Origin: CAYLZO01 sp964387775
Lineage (GTDB): Bacteria > Chloroflexota > Anaerolineae > JAAYZQ01
Assembly: GCA_964387775.1 (NCBI GenBank)
Contig: CAYLZO010000116.1
Location: 1 to 15,954 of the forward strand
DNA length: 15,954 bases
Reading direction: 5' to 3'
The notes under the pieces were generated by a model, which was not told the origin of the DNA, searched no databases, and saw nothing but the letters and a program-made list of their open reading frames with translations. Positions 1 to 5,448 of the stretch are shown here, one piece after another; within the stretch, counting starts at the first letter, position 1; the number at the start of each line of letters is the position of its first letter. A program made the position numbers and the translations under genes.

Positions 1-1059
1 GGCCGCCGTCTGCCCCAAAAACCCCACGCTGGCGGCCGGGGCCGGTGCGCTCGGCGCGGCGTCGGGCCGGAGGCGGGGCGTTCGGCCCAGCGCCTTCCGC
101 AACTCGCGCTCCAGTTGGTAGAACGGCAGCGAGCGGGCTGCTGCCTTCAGGCGCTCCAGTGTGGGCGCGCCGGCCTCCTGCTCGGCCGCCCACTCGCGGG
201 CAAAGGCGCCGCTGCGGATCTCGTCCAGGCCCTCCGCCATCCGCTCGTGGAGCTCGGGCAGGATGAAGCGCATGCCCCGCGACATGGAGCCGTACTGGCT
301 GGTGCGCGAGTGGAGCGCGCTCTGCTCGATGAGGCCCATCTCGGCGATCTTGCTCAGGGTGTAGGCCAGCTCGCCCGACATGTAGAGCTCCAGCAGCACG
401 GCTTCGGGCGGATAGCCTTCTTCGAGCAGGAGTTCGACGGCGGTGGTCAGCACCTGGCCAAAGGCCGGGCCAAAGCACTGCTCGGTAAAGAGGTCGAGCT
501 CGGCCTCCTGGGCGAACGTGACCTCGACGGCGCCCATCCGCGTGGCGCCGATGCCCTTGGCCAGCGCCAGGGCGACGTCGCGGGCCTGGCCCGTGGCGTC
601 CTGCTCGACCCCGAAAAAGGCCGGGAAGCCGTGGCCGGAGACGTAGAGGTCGCGCACCCCGGCGCCGATCATGCGCGGCGCGACGAGCACCACGTCCACG
701 CCCGGCGGCGGCGCCAGCAGCCCAAAGGCGACGGTGTAGCCCGAGGCCAAGACCAGGGCGTCGCCCTCGGCCAGGTGAGACGCGACCTCGGCCTGGAAGA
801 CGTCGGGCATGACCTCGTCGGGAATGAGGAGCAGGACGACGCTGGCCTGCTCGGCGGCCTGGGCGATGGGCAGCACGTCAAAGCCGTCGTCGCGGGCGCG
901 GGCGGCGTATTCGTCGTCGCGGTTGCCGACGACGACGTCGAGGCCGCTGTCGCGCAGGTTCAACGCCTGGGCGCGGCCCTGGTTGCCGTAGCCGATGACG
1001 GCGATCCGCCGCCCGGCCAGCAAGCTGAGTTTTGCATCAGAATTGTGATAGATCTGCAT
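1..1059 (-). CDS. Divergent ketol-acid reductoisomerase (IlvC)-like protein, 3' end outside window
   Basis: Partial; 353 codons are visible without a stop. Seen: the N-terminus MQIYHNSDAKLSLLAGRR is followed by a Rossmann GYGNQG motif (residues 23-28), and the KARI knotted domain begins near residue 185. Class I KARI normally makes dihydroxy acids in branched-chain amino acid synthesis, using NADPH and two Mg ions. Metal ligands D189 and E193 (LDLFTEQ) are kept. However, the KARI motif PKGPGH reads PRMIGA (128-133), so the catalytic Lys is Arg, and the AHGFNI His is Ser (ASGYTV, residue 106). One second-domain Glu ligand also seems displaced. The C-terminus has a Pro/Ala-rich extension past the usual length of about 330-340 residues. 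The purine-rich Shine-Dalgarno sits only about 2 nt from ATG 1059, which is unusually close. I read it as an IlvC paralogue of uncertain substrate, not housekeeping IlvC. Family membership is sure, function is not. Confidence 0.85.
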   Translation of the reverse strand, partial: MQIYHNSDAKLSLLAGRRIAVIGYGNQGRAQALNLRDSGLDVVVGNRDDEYAARARDDGFDVLPIAQAAEQASVVLLLIPDEVMPDVFQAEVASHLAEGDALVLASGYTVAFGLLAPPPGVDVVLVAPRMIGAGVRDLYVSGHGFPAFFGVEQDATGQARDVALALAKGIGATRMGAVEVTFAQEAELDLFTEQCFGPAFGQVLTTAVELLLEEGYPPEAVLLELYMSGELAYTLSKIAEMGLIEQSALHSRTSQYGSMSRGMRFILPELHERMAEGLDEIRSGAFAREWAAEQEAGAPTLERLKAAARSLPFYQLERELRKALGRTPRLRPDAAPSAPAPAASVGFLGQTAA

Positions 1060-1115
1060 GTCCTTTTCTCACTGTAGTTTCGTTGAGGGCAGTTCGCTTG
1101 TTCTACCAGCTTGCT

Positions 1116-1680
1116 CTAGTCTTCCGATCTGGACAACCAGTATTCACGGATCTTTCTGAAGCGTTCGATCCGTTGGCCGATTTTTGCGATCTCCTTCGGA
1201 TAAAACTCCAAGACAGCATCACACAACTCAATCATCCAATTTCTTCGAGAATAATATGGATTGACAATGATGCGGTTTGAGTCTGCGATTTGAATTTGCC
1301 CCCAACCCAATGCACCAATAGTGAGACAGCCCCAATCCAGGAACTCAACCGGGATAAATCTGATATTCGTAAAAACAGCTATTGAATCTAGTGTCGGTTC
1401 TGTGCGTTTTCACATCGACAACGTAGTAGAATCCTTCAAAATCGTTGAAAGCAAAATCTGCCATTGCTCGTCTAGCAAAGTCCACCGAGTATTCATCACA
1501 CCAGTCTCCGAGAATATCCTCGAAGTGGTCTTTGAGTATCTCTTCGACTGCATCACCTGTCGCGCGTGTACTGCGAACGGTCCGAACTGAAAGGAAGTCG
1601 TCTTGTGAATTGAGGATATTGAGAATAGCTGACTCGATGCCCTTATAAGCCTCTGAATAGAAAATGGTGCTCTTCTTCAT
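1116..1680 (-). pseudogene. Type II restriction endonuclease, frame-disrupted
   Basis: ATG at 1680 lies 9 bp after the stop of the adjoining methyltransferase, the classical M-R order. The first frame gives 111 aa and includes a PD-(D/E)XK-like core, DFEGFYYVVDVKTH (residues 80-93), then loses homology after TDTRFN (residue 100, about 1381) and stops at PG. The remainder continues in another frame down to the stop at 1116: IPVEFLDWG, TIGALGWGQIQI, then a charged C-terminal helix ending REYWLSRSED. Seen: one frame change, with 565 nt not divisible by three. Inferred from recollection of the family: roughly 35-40 residues between FN and the FIPVEFLDW segment are missing, so the lesion is an internal deletion and not a single-base slip. 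The nuclease is very probably inactive because the half after the active site is lost. Base composition is far AT-richer than the flanks. The recognition sequence cannot be read from this. Confidence 0.75.
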
Positions 1681-2217
1681 AACCAGACTTTACTCCTGAT
1701 GCAAGAATAGCTTCGGTTGCTCCATTATCCTAGACGACCTATGATTAGTGAGTTTTTTCTGTTCGGCCAGTGTATTTCGCTCCCAAAAATGACCACCAGC
1801 GTACCCTTGAATTCTCTTGTCATTGTTAGCCATATCTAGTCGTTTTTCAGCTAGACAACCATAGAATTCGTCAATTTCTATTCCTAGATACCTCCTTTTC
1901 AATTTTTTGGCTGTGACACTAGTAGTTCCAGAACCAAGAAATGGATCGAATACTATGTCACCTTCATTCGAGCTTGCAAGTATTATCTTGGCCAGAAGCT
2001 TTTCTGGCTTCTGAGTTGGATGCTCTGTATTCTCTGACATAGACCAGAAGGGAACAGTGATATCAGTCCATATATTTGATGGATAGGTCAAGCGGAATCG
2101 ACCTTGTTCTGTTTCTTTCCAATCCTTAGGTGTTCCATCCGATCCAGTATAAGGAGCAATAACCTTGCGTTTCAACTTTACTGCTTCTACATTAAACACG
2201 TAATCGTCCGAAACTGT

Positions 2218-2239
2218 ACAGAACCATAACAGAACCATA
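2218..2239. repeat. 11-bp perfect tandem duplication inside the methyltransferase
   Basis: ACAGAACCATA occurs at 2218-2228 and again at 2229-2239. On the minus strand the duplication adds 11 bp after the codons for EDIWFC and throws translation out of frame, giving a stop at about 2187. Deleting one copy restores IWFCTVSDDYVFN. This looks like replication slippage. Confidence 0.95.
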
Positions 2240-2335
2240 TATCTTCAGAAGCGTTCTTCCAGTTAGTCTTTGCACCTCGTCCCTTTTCTCGTTGCCAGGT
2301 TATACGATTTCTGACAGTGAAGTATTTTTCCAACA

Positions 2336-2425
2336 CCCTAACCCGGACAGAGCCGGAACCAAAAGGACCAACACTGCTCATAAAATCCTTGCTCAATGTG
2401 TCAGGATTTCGTTGGTTAGGCCCTA
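2336..2425. mobile_element. 80-bp MITE-like insertion with CCCTA target duplication
   Basis: The inserted block is 2341-2420. It is bracketed by the direct repeat CCCTA (2336-2340 and 2421-2425) and by 7-bp inverted ends CCTAACC (2337-2343) and GGTTAGG (2414-2420) that overlap the left target copy. A second inner inverted pair, AAATCCT/AGGATTT, lies around 2373-2409. It interrupts the methyltransferase between IHR and VLEKYF, and excision plus one target copy restores the frame. It encodes no protein, so a non-autonomous element moved by a transposase elsewhere is likely. The family was not identified by any search. Confidence 0.7.
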
Positions 2426-2853
2426 TGGATAGCCGCAGAGGATCGCCAGTCTCCACAAATGTATATGGAAGCAGTGGGTTTAAGGACTCGTTGGATCTTG
2501 ATGATCCAGGTGTCAAGCCAAATCTCATAATCACGTAAAGATCTTTGAGAGAAATCATGTTCGTTGAAGGTCTTGTCAAGATTGTAAGGTGGATCTGCAA
2601 ATAACAGATCTACAAAACCTTGTGGTAGCCAGTCCAAAACTTCGAATACATCTTGACAGATAGTATGATCTACTATCTCGCTGTATTGTACAGGCCCAGT
2701 CAAACGCTTAAGACGAGACTTGTACTTTTCAACTTCTTCCTCTGAAAGCCTTATAGTTTTGTTTCTCGGAGACCTTTTTCTTGATTGGGCCATATTCCCC
2801 TCCTTGGTTGGCTTTTCGATAAGGACCAACATATTCTCGGAAGCAAAAACCTG

Positions 2854-2869
2854 TAGGACCTGTGTCCTA
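2854..2869. promoter_or_regulatory. Inverted repeat upstream of the methyltransferase, possible operator
   Basis: TAGGAC, a 4-nt spacer and GTCCTA form a perfect 6-bp-arm inverted repeat about 60 bp upstream of the methyltransferase start. A TTGACC hexamer (minus strand, 2876-2871) abuts it, but no convincing -10 box follows. Operator sites of this shape occur before R-M genes controlled by C proteins, but no C protein gene is present here, so the role is only a suggestion. Confidence 0.25.
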
Positions 2870-2922
2870 TGGTCAATTTGGTACTTCAGACTGAACCACC
2901 CCAGTCTCGGAGTCGCGTAACC

Positions 2923-2979
2923 TCACTTGGCGAGTGGCGCTGGCGGCGAGTAACCATCGTCGTAGGGAAACTCGATCAT
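2923..2979 (-). pseudogene. N-terminal stub of a clan AA (retropepsin-like) aspartic protease
   Basis: An ATG at 2979 overlaps the TGA of the DUF5678-like gene (ATGA), a typical coupled start. It encodes MIEFPYDDGYSPPAPLAK and then stops. From memory, the start FPYxxxYxPPAP is characteristic of small bacterial retropepsin-like aspartic proteases, which are often encoded beside DUF5678-type proteins. The catalytic DTGA region that should follow about 20-30 residues later is missing: high-GC sequence ends here and the AT-rich R-M island begins. The rest of the gene is not found on the far side of the island (1060-1116), so it was replaced or deleted, not merely split. The family call rests on 17 residues, hence moderate confidence. 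Confidence 0.5.
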
Positions 2980-3350
2980 GAGTCAGGCTCCAAGGGTTCC
3001 AGGCGAAAACTGACCGTGGTGAAATCGCGCCCGGGCTCGCCATTCACAGGAGCAATCAGGACGGCAACCTCCCCCCACGCTTGCGCCACACGCCGTTCCA
3101 ATTGCACTACGTCGGTATCGTGATCCACCACCTGTCCCTGATGTACGGCCACGTACTCGCCAGGGTAGCGGGCCACCAGTTCAGCCTGCATGGCCCAGAA
3201 TGCTTCGGTTTCCTCGTGGATCTTTTCTCGATCCATTTGGTCGAGATAGGCTTGCACGGCGGTTTCGACAACTTGGGTCACGTCTCTATCGGTCTCGCGG
3301 GCGACGTGCTGGATACGGTCAATCAACCCCGGTCTTTCTACGGCAATCAC
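2976..3350 (-). CDS. DUF5678-like protein with ribbon-helix-helix-like N-terminus (antitoxin-like)
   Basis: 124 aa. Start GTG 3350 is preferred because AAGGAG lies 7 nt before it; an in-frame ATG at 3368 would add six residues but has a weak ribosome site. Residues 5-40 (RPGLIDRIQHVARETDRDVTQVVETAVQAYL) resemble a ribbon-helix-helix or antitoxin helical region. Residues 50-90 (FWAMQAELVARYPGEYVAVHQGQVVDHDTD) match the DUF5678 pattern as I remember it. The gene lies 26 bp downstream of the DUF2207-like gene and overlaps the aspartic protease stub by 4 bp. Known: DUF5678 proteins are small, uncharacterised and commonly paired with retropepsin-like proteases. Inferred: a regulatory or inhibitory partner of the now-lost protease. 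No toxin gene is recognisable beside it. Confidence 0.75.
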   Translation of the reverse strand: MIAVERPGLIDRIQHVARETDRDVTQVVETAVQAYLDQMDREKIHEETEAFWAMQAELVARYPGEYVAVHQGQVVDHDTDVVQLERRVAQAWGEVAVLIAPVNGEPGRDFTTVSFRLEPLEPDS

Positions 3351-3376
3351 TGGATTTCTCCTTATCATGGCCCTCG

Positions 3377-5176
3377 CTAGAAACTACTCACACACGCGCT
3401 ATGACACGCGCTGTGGCACGCCGAGTGGCAGTCGCAGGCGCTGTGGCAGGCGCTGTGGCAGTTGCTGTGCACGCAGGCGCTGTGGCAGGCGTCATGAACG
3501 CAGGCCGAGTGGCAGGCGCTGTGGCAGGCGCTGTGACAGGCGTCGTAGCAGGCCGTCGTCACCTCGCCCGCCAGCCCGGCGATGGTCCGCTCGATGCCGC
3601 CGGCGGTGCGCACGGCCAGCCCCTCGATGTCCTCGGCGACCCGGCTGGCCGCCCCCTCGGCGATGCCGGCCACGTCGCCGGCGGCCGTCACCAGGGGCGA
3701 CTCGCGCACCGTGTCGAGCACCGTGTCGCGGCGGGCGGGCCGGGCCGTGTCCCGTGAGACGTGGGCCGGCTGGGGCTCGTAGCGGTCGGAGAGGATGATC
3801 CAGGGGTAATACTCGCGCTCGCGCTCGACGCGGCGGCGGGGCGGCAGGCGGTGCCACTCGTCCCACAGGTCGTCGGCGCGGCGGCGGTAGACGCGGCGGG
3901 TCTCCTGGGCGTCGGCGTTCCACATCTTTTTCTGGAGCCGGGCCGAGATGGTGCGCATCACGCGGTTGATCGTCGCCTGGGGCACCGTGCCGTCGTCGGC
4001 GATGCCGTCCACCAGCACCTGCTCGTAATCTTCCAGGGGCGCGCCTTCGGTGAGCTCAGTCGAACCGTCGGGATCGGTCACCTCCAGTTGCAGCGGTTTC
4101 TTGTTCAGCAGCGTCAGCACGCCCTTTTGCACCAGGCCCAGGATGACCAGGGTCAGCACCTTGGCCGTGTCGCCGATGTAGAGGGCGGCCTCGATGGCCT
4201 CCAGGTCGGGCACCAGGCCCGGCTGCTCAAAGGTCTCGATCTCGATCTCGGGTGCCTCGTAGCCCTCGGGCGCCGGCTTGGGCGCCACCCAGCGCATCAC
4301 GCCCACGACGATGCCGCCGGCCAGCAGCAGCCCGCCGCCGGCCGCCAGCCCGATGAGCAGGCCGATGGGCGACCGGCCCTCCGACTCGGGCGCGGGCGGC
4401 ACGGGCGTCGCCGTGGCGACCTGGGCCGGCGGGGCAAAGGGCGTCGGCTCGGGCGTCGAGGTGGCGCTGAAATAGTCGGCCGGCAGGTAGACGCCGCTCA
4501 CGACAAAGTGGTAGTTGGCCGGCAAGTCCTCCTCGGCGACAAAGAGCGACAGCCAGTTCTTGCCGCTGGCCTCGTCGGGCGTCGGATAGTAGACCCAGCG
4601 GTCGAACTGCTCGACGACGTCCTGCTCGACGAAAAGCCGGGCGTCGTTGACGATCTCGTCGGTCACTTGCTCCGGCTCGGTGACGTCGGGCGGCAGCTCG
4701 ATGGGAAAAATGAACGTGACGATCTCTTTGCCGATGGGCAGCGACCACTGGGGCGGCGCCCAGGCCAGGACGCGGTAGGGCACCCCGTCGATGGTCGTCG
4801 TGTCGAGGTAGCGATTCACCAGCCAGCGGACCTCAAAGGTGTAGGTCCCACCTGTCTGCGTGGTGATCTCGAACTCGGCCCGGTACTTGTCGCCGCCCAG
4901 GGGCACCATCTCTACCGGCGTCGTCTTGCCCTCGTGCTCCAAGTGCGCCTCGAGCTGGGTGTGGCTGGCGTCGATGGGGCCAAAAGTCGTGATCTGCGTC
5001 CGGCTGTCGTCGTCCACGAAGGTGAGGCGGTACTTGACCTGGAGCCGGCCGTCCTCGCGCACGGTGACTTGAGATTCGACCTGGGTGAGGTTCGGTGCGG
5101 CGTGGACCGGCAGGGCGCCGAGGACCAGCGCGACCAGGAATAGAAGCAGCGATCCGAGACGAACTACTCTGTTCAT
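3377..5176 (-). CDS. DUF2207-like single-pass membrane protein with Cys/His (CHSA)n tail
   Basis: 599 aa. Start ATG 5176 has AGGTGG upstream and begins a clear signal peptide (residues 1-26, cleavage near VHA-A); reading further upstream would add 41 unlikely residues. Layout: secreted beta-rich domain about 27-236; Thr/Pro-rich linker 237-268; one membrane segment 270-296 followed by W-V-A-P-K; cytoplasmic alpha/beta region about 300-465 (APEIEIETFEQPGL, ALYIGDTAKVLTLVILGLVQKG) as in DUF2207 proteins; an Arg-rich stretch; then an amphipathic helical region 485-540. Residues 543-595 contain 14 Cys and 11 His, mostly as repeated CHSA units. With N-terminus outside, the tail is cytoplasmic. DUF2207 function is unknown. 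The tail suggests metal binding. A promoter lies at 5256-5284; the DUF5678-like gene is probably co-transcribed. Confidence 0.85.
   Translation of the reverse strand: MNRVVRLGSLLLFLVALVLGALPVHAAPNLTQVESQVTVREDGRLQVKYRLTFVDDDSRTQITTFGPIDASHTQLEAHLEHEGKTTPVEMVPLGGDKYRAEFEITTQTGGTYTFEVRWLVNRYLDTTTIDGVPYRVLAWAPPQWSLPIGKEIVTFIFPIELPPDVTEPEQVTDEIVNDARLFVEQDVVEQFDRWVYYPTPDEASGKNWLSLFVAEEDLPANYHFVVSGVYLPADYFSATSTPEPTPFAPPAQVATATPVPPAPESEGRSPIGLLIGLAAGGGLLLAGGIVVGVMRWVAPKPAPEGYEAPEIEIETFEQPGLVPDLEAIEAALYIGDTAKVLTLVILGLVQKGVLTLLNKKPLQLEVTDPDGSTELTEGAPLEDYEQVLVDGIADDGTVPQATINRVMRTISARLQKKMWNADAQETRRVYRRRADDLWDEWHRLPPRRRVEREREYYPWIILSDRYEPQPAHVSRDTARPARRDTVLDTVRESPLVTAAGDVAGIAEGAASRVAEDIEGLAVRTAGGIERTIAGLAGEVTTACYDACHSACHSACHSACVHDACHSACVHSNCHSACHSACDCHSACHSACHSACVSSF
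3392..3550 (-). repeat. Degenerate 12-bp coding repeat for CHSA units
   Basis: On the plus strand the unit GCGCTGTGGCAG and close variants recur through this stretch; on the minus strand it encodes Cys-His-Ser-Ala. Nine HSAC units are broken by VHDAC, VHSNC and DC interruptions. The frame-preserving 12-bp unit suggests growth by slippage under selection for protein content. Confidence 0.85.
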
Positions 5177-5202
5177 AGGCCACCTTCTCTCTTCTGTGGA
5201 TG

Positions 5203-5228
5203 AGGTGCCGGGCACGCGCCTGGCACCT
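5203..5228. repeat. Inverted repeat in the 5' leader of the DUF2207-like gene
   Basis: AGGTGCC (5203-5209) and GGCACCT (5222-5228) can form a 7-bp hairpin with a 12-nt loop. It lies between the predicted transcription start and ATG 5176, so the leader RNA would fold there. It may be a dispersed repeat or affect translation; nothing decides between these. Confidence 0.5.
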
Positions 5229-5255
5229 GTCCCAGCCCAAGTTCCCGACGGGGCC

Positions 5256-5284
5256 ATTATACACCAGAGAAACGGCCCTGGCAA
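5256..5284 (-). promoter_or_regulatory. Sigma-70-type promoter for the DUF2207-like gene
   Basis: Minus strand: TTGCCA (5284-5279), 17-bp spacer, TATAAT (5261-5256), a perfect -10 and a 5/6 -35. Predicted start near 5249 gives a leader of about 73 nt. Confidence 0.75.
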
Positions 5285-5322
5285 GCGTTTGACAGTCATT
5301 TCCCCAGGGCTGCTGCAAAGTC

Positions 5323-5410
5323 GTCATTGCGAAGGAGCGGAGCGACTGAAGCAATCTCCTGCAACCAAATTGGAGATTGCTTCGGCCCAAACGACGGGCC
5401 TCGCAATGAC
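5323..5410. repeat. 88-bp palindromic intergenic repeat
   Basis: Ends are perfect 10-bp inverted copies GTCATTGCGA (5323-5332) and TCGCAATGAC (5401-5410); inside, GCAATCTCC and GGAGATTGC form a second inverted pair around 5351-5380. This GTCATTGCGA...GCAATCTC layout is a known type of dispersed palindrome in many bacterial genomes. It fills most of the otherwise empty 5285-5448 interval between the glycosyltransferase and the DUF2207-like promoter. It could fold into a hairpin ending the upstream operon transcript, but there is no U-tract. Confidence 0.8.
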
Positions 5411-5448
5411 GCTGCATGGGATGTCAAGGGACTTGGCAACAACCCTGC

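Larger units (their letters stand above)
1690..2793 (-). pseudogene. Type II DNA methyltransferase (beta class, N6-adenine/N4-cytosine type), doubly disrupted
   Basis: Modification partner of the downstream endonuclease. Start ATG 2793 is chosen because AAGGAGG lies just upstream; an earlier ATG at 2832 lacks this. Motif IV (ADPPYNL) comes first, then a target-recognition stretch, then HPTQKPEKL (motif X region) and the SAM-binding DPFLGSGTT (motif I) near the C-terminus; this IV-X-I order defines the beta class. Two lesions break the frame: an 80-bp insertion with 5-bp duplication (2336-2425) after GDWRSSAAIHR, and an 11-bp tandem duplication (2218-2239) after EDIWFC. Removing 85 + 11 bp from 1104 nt leaves 1008 nt, an uninterrupted 335-codon frame, and protein similarity continues cleanly across both joins. 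The gene was therefore intact when acquired and was inactivated later. AT-rich relative to flanks, consistent with horizontal transfer. Confidence 0.88.

Noticed and set aside
115..1077. 320-codon plus-strand open frame
   Set aside because: Opposite-strand shadow of the IlvC-like gene; Gly/Ala/Arg/Gln-rich, no family resemblance, while the minus frame has clear motifs.
1120..1130. TCTTCCGATCT, identical to the end of a common sequencing adapter, at the island's left edge
   Set aside because: Only 11 bp match, the neighbouring bases differ from the adapter, and the stretch codes for the natural-looking endonuclease C-terminus (LSRSED). Probably chance, though read coverage over 1050-1150 should be inspected because it coincides with a composition break.
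2871..2876. TTGACC as -35 of a methyltransferase promoter
   Set aside because: No acceptable -10 hexamer at 15-18 bp spacing.
3392..3550. CHSACH read as c-type haem attachment motifs (CX3CH)
   Set aside because: Canonical haem sites are CXXCH; the units overlap, so each Cys would be shared, and the tail is predicted to be cytoplasmic where haem c is not attached.
3392..3550. CRISPR array or minisatellite without coding role
   Set aside because: Period is 12 bp with no spacers, and the repeat keeps one reading frame to the stop codon.
3761..5143. 460-codon plus-strand open frame opposite the DUF2207-like gene
   Set aside because: Shadow frame with low-complexity composition; the minus strand has signal peptide, membrane segment and promoter.
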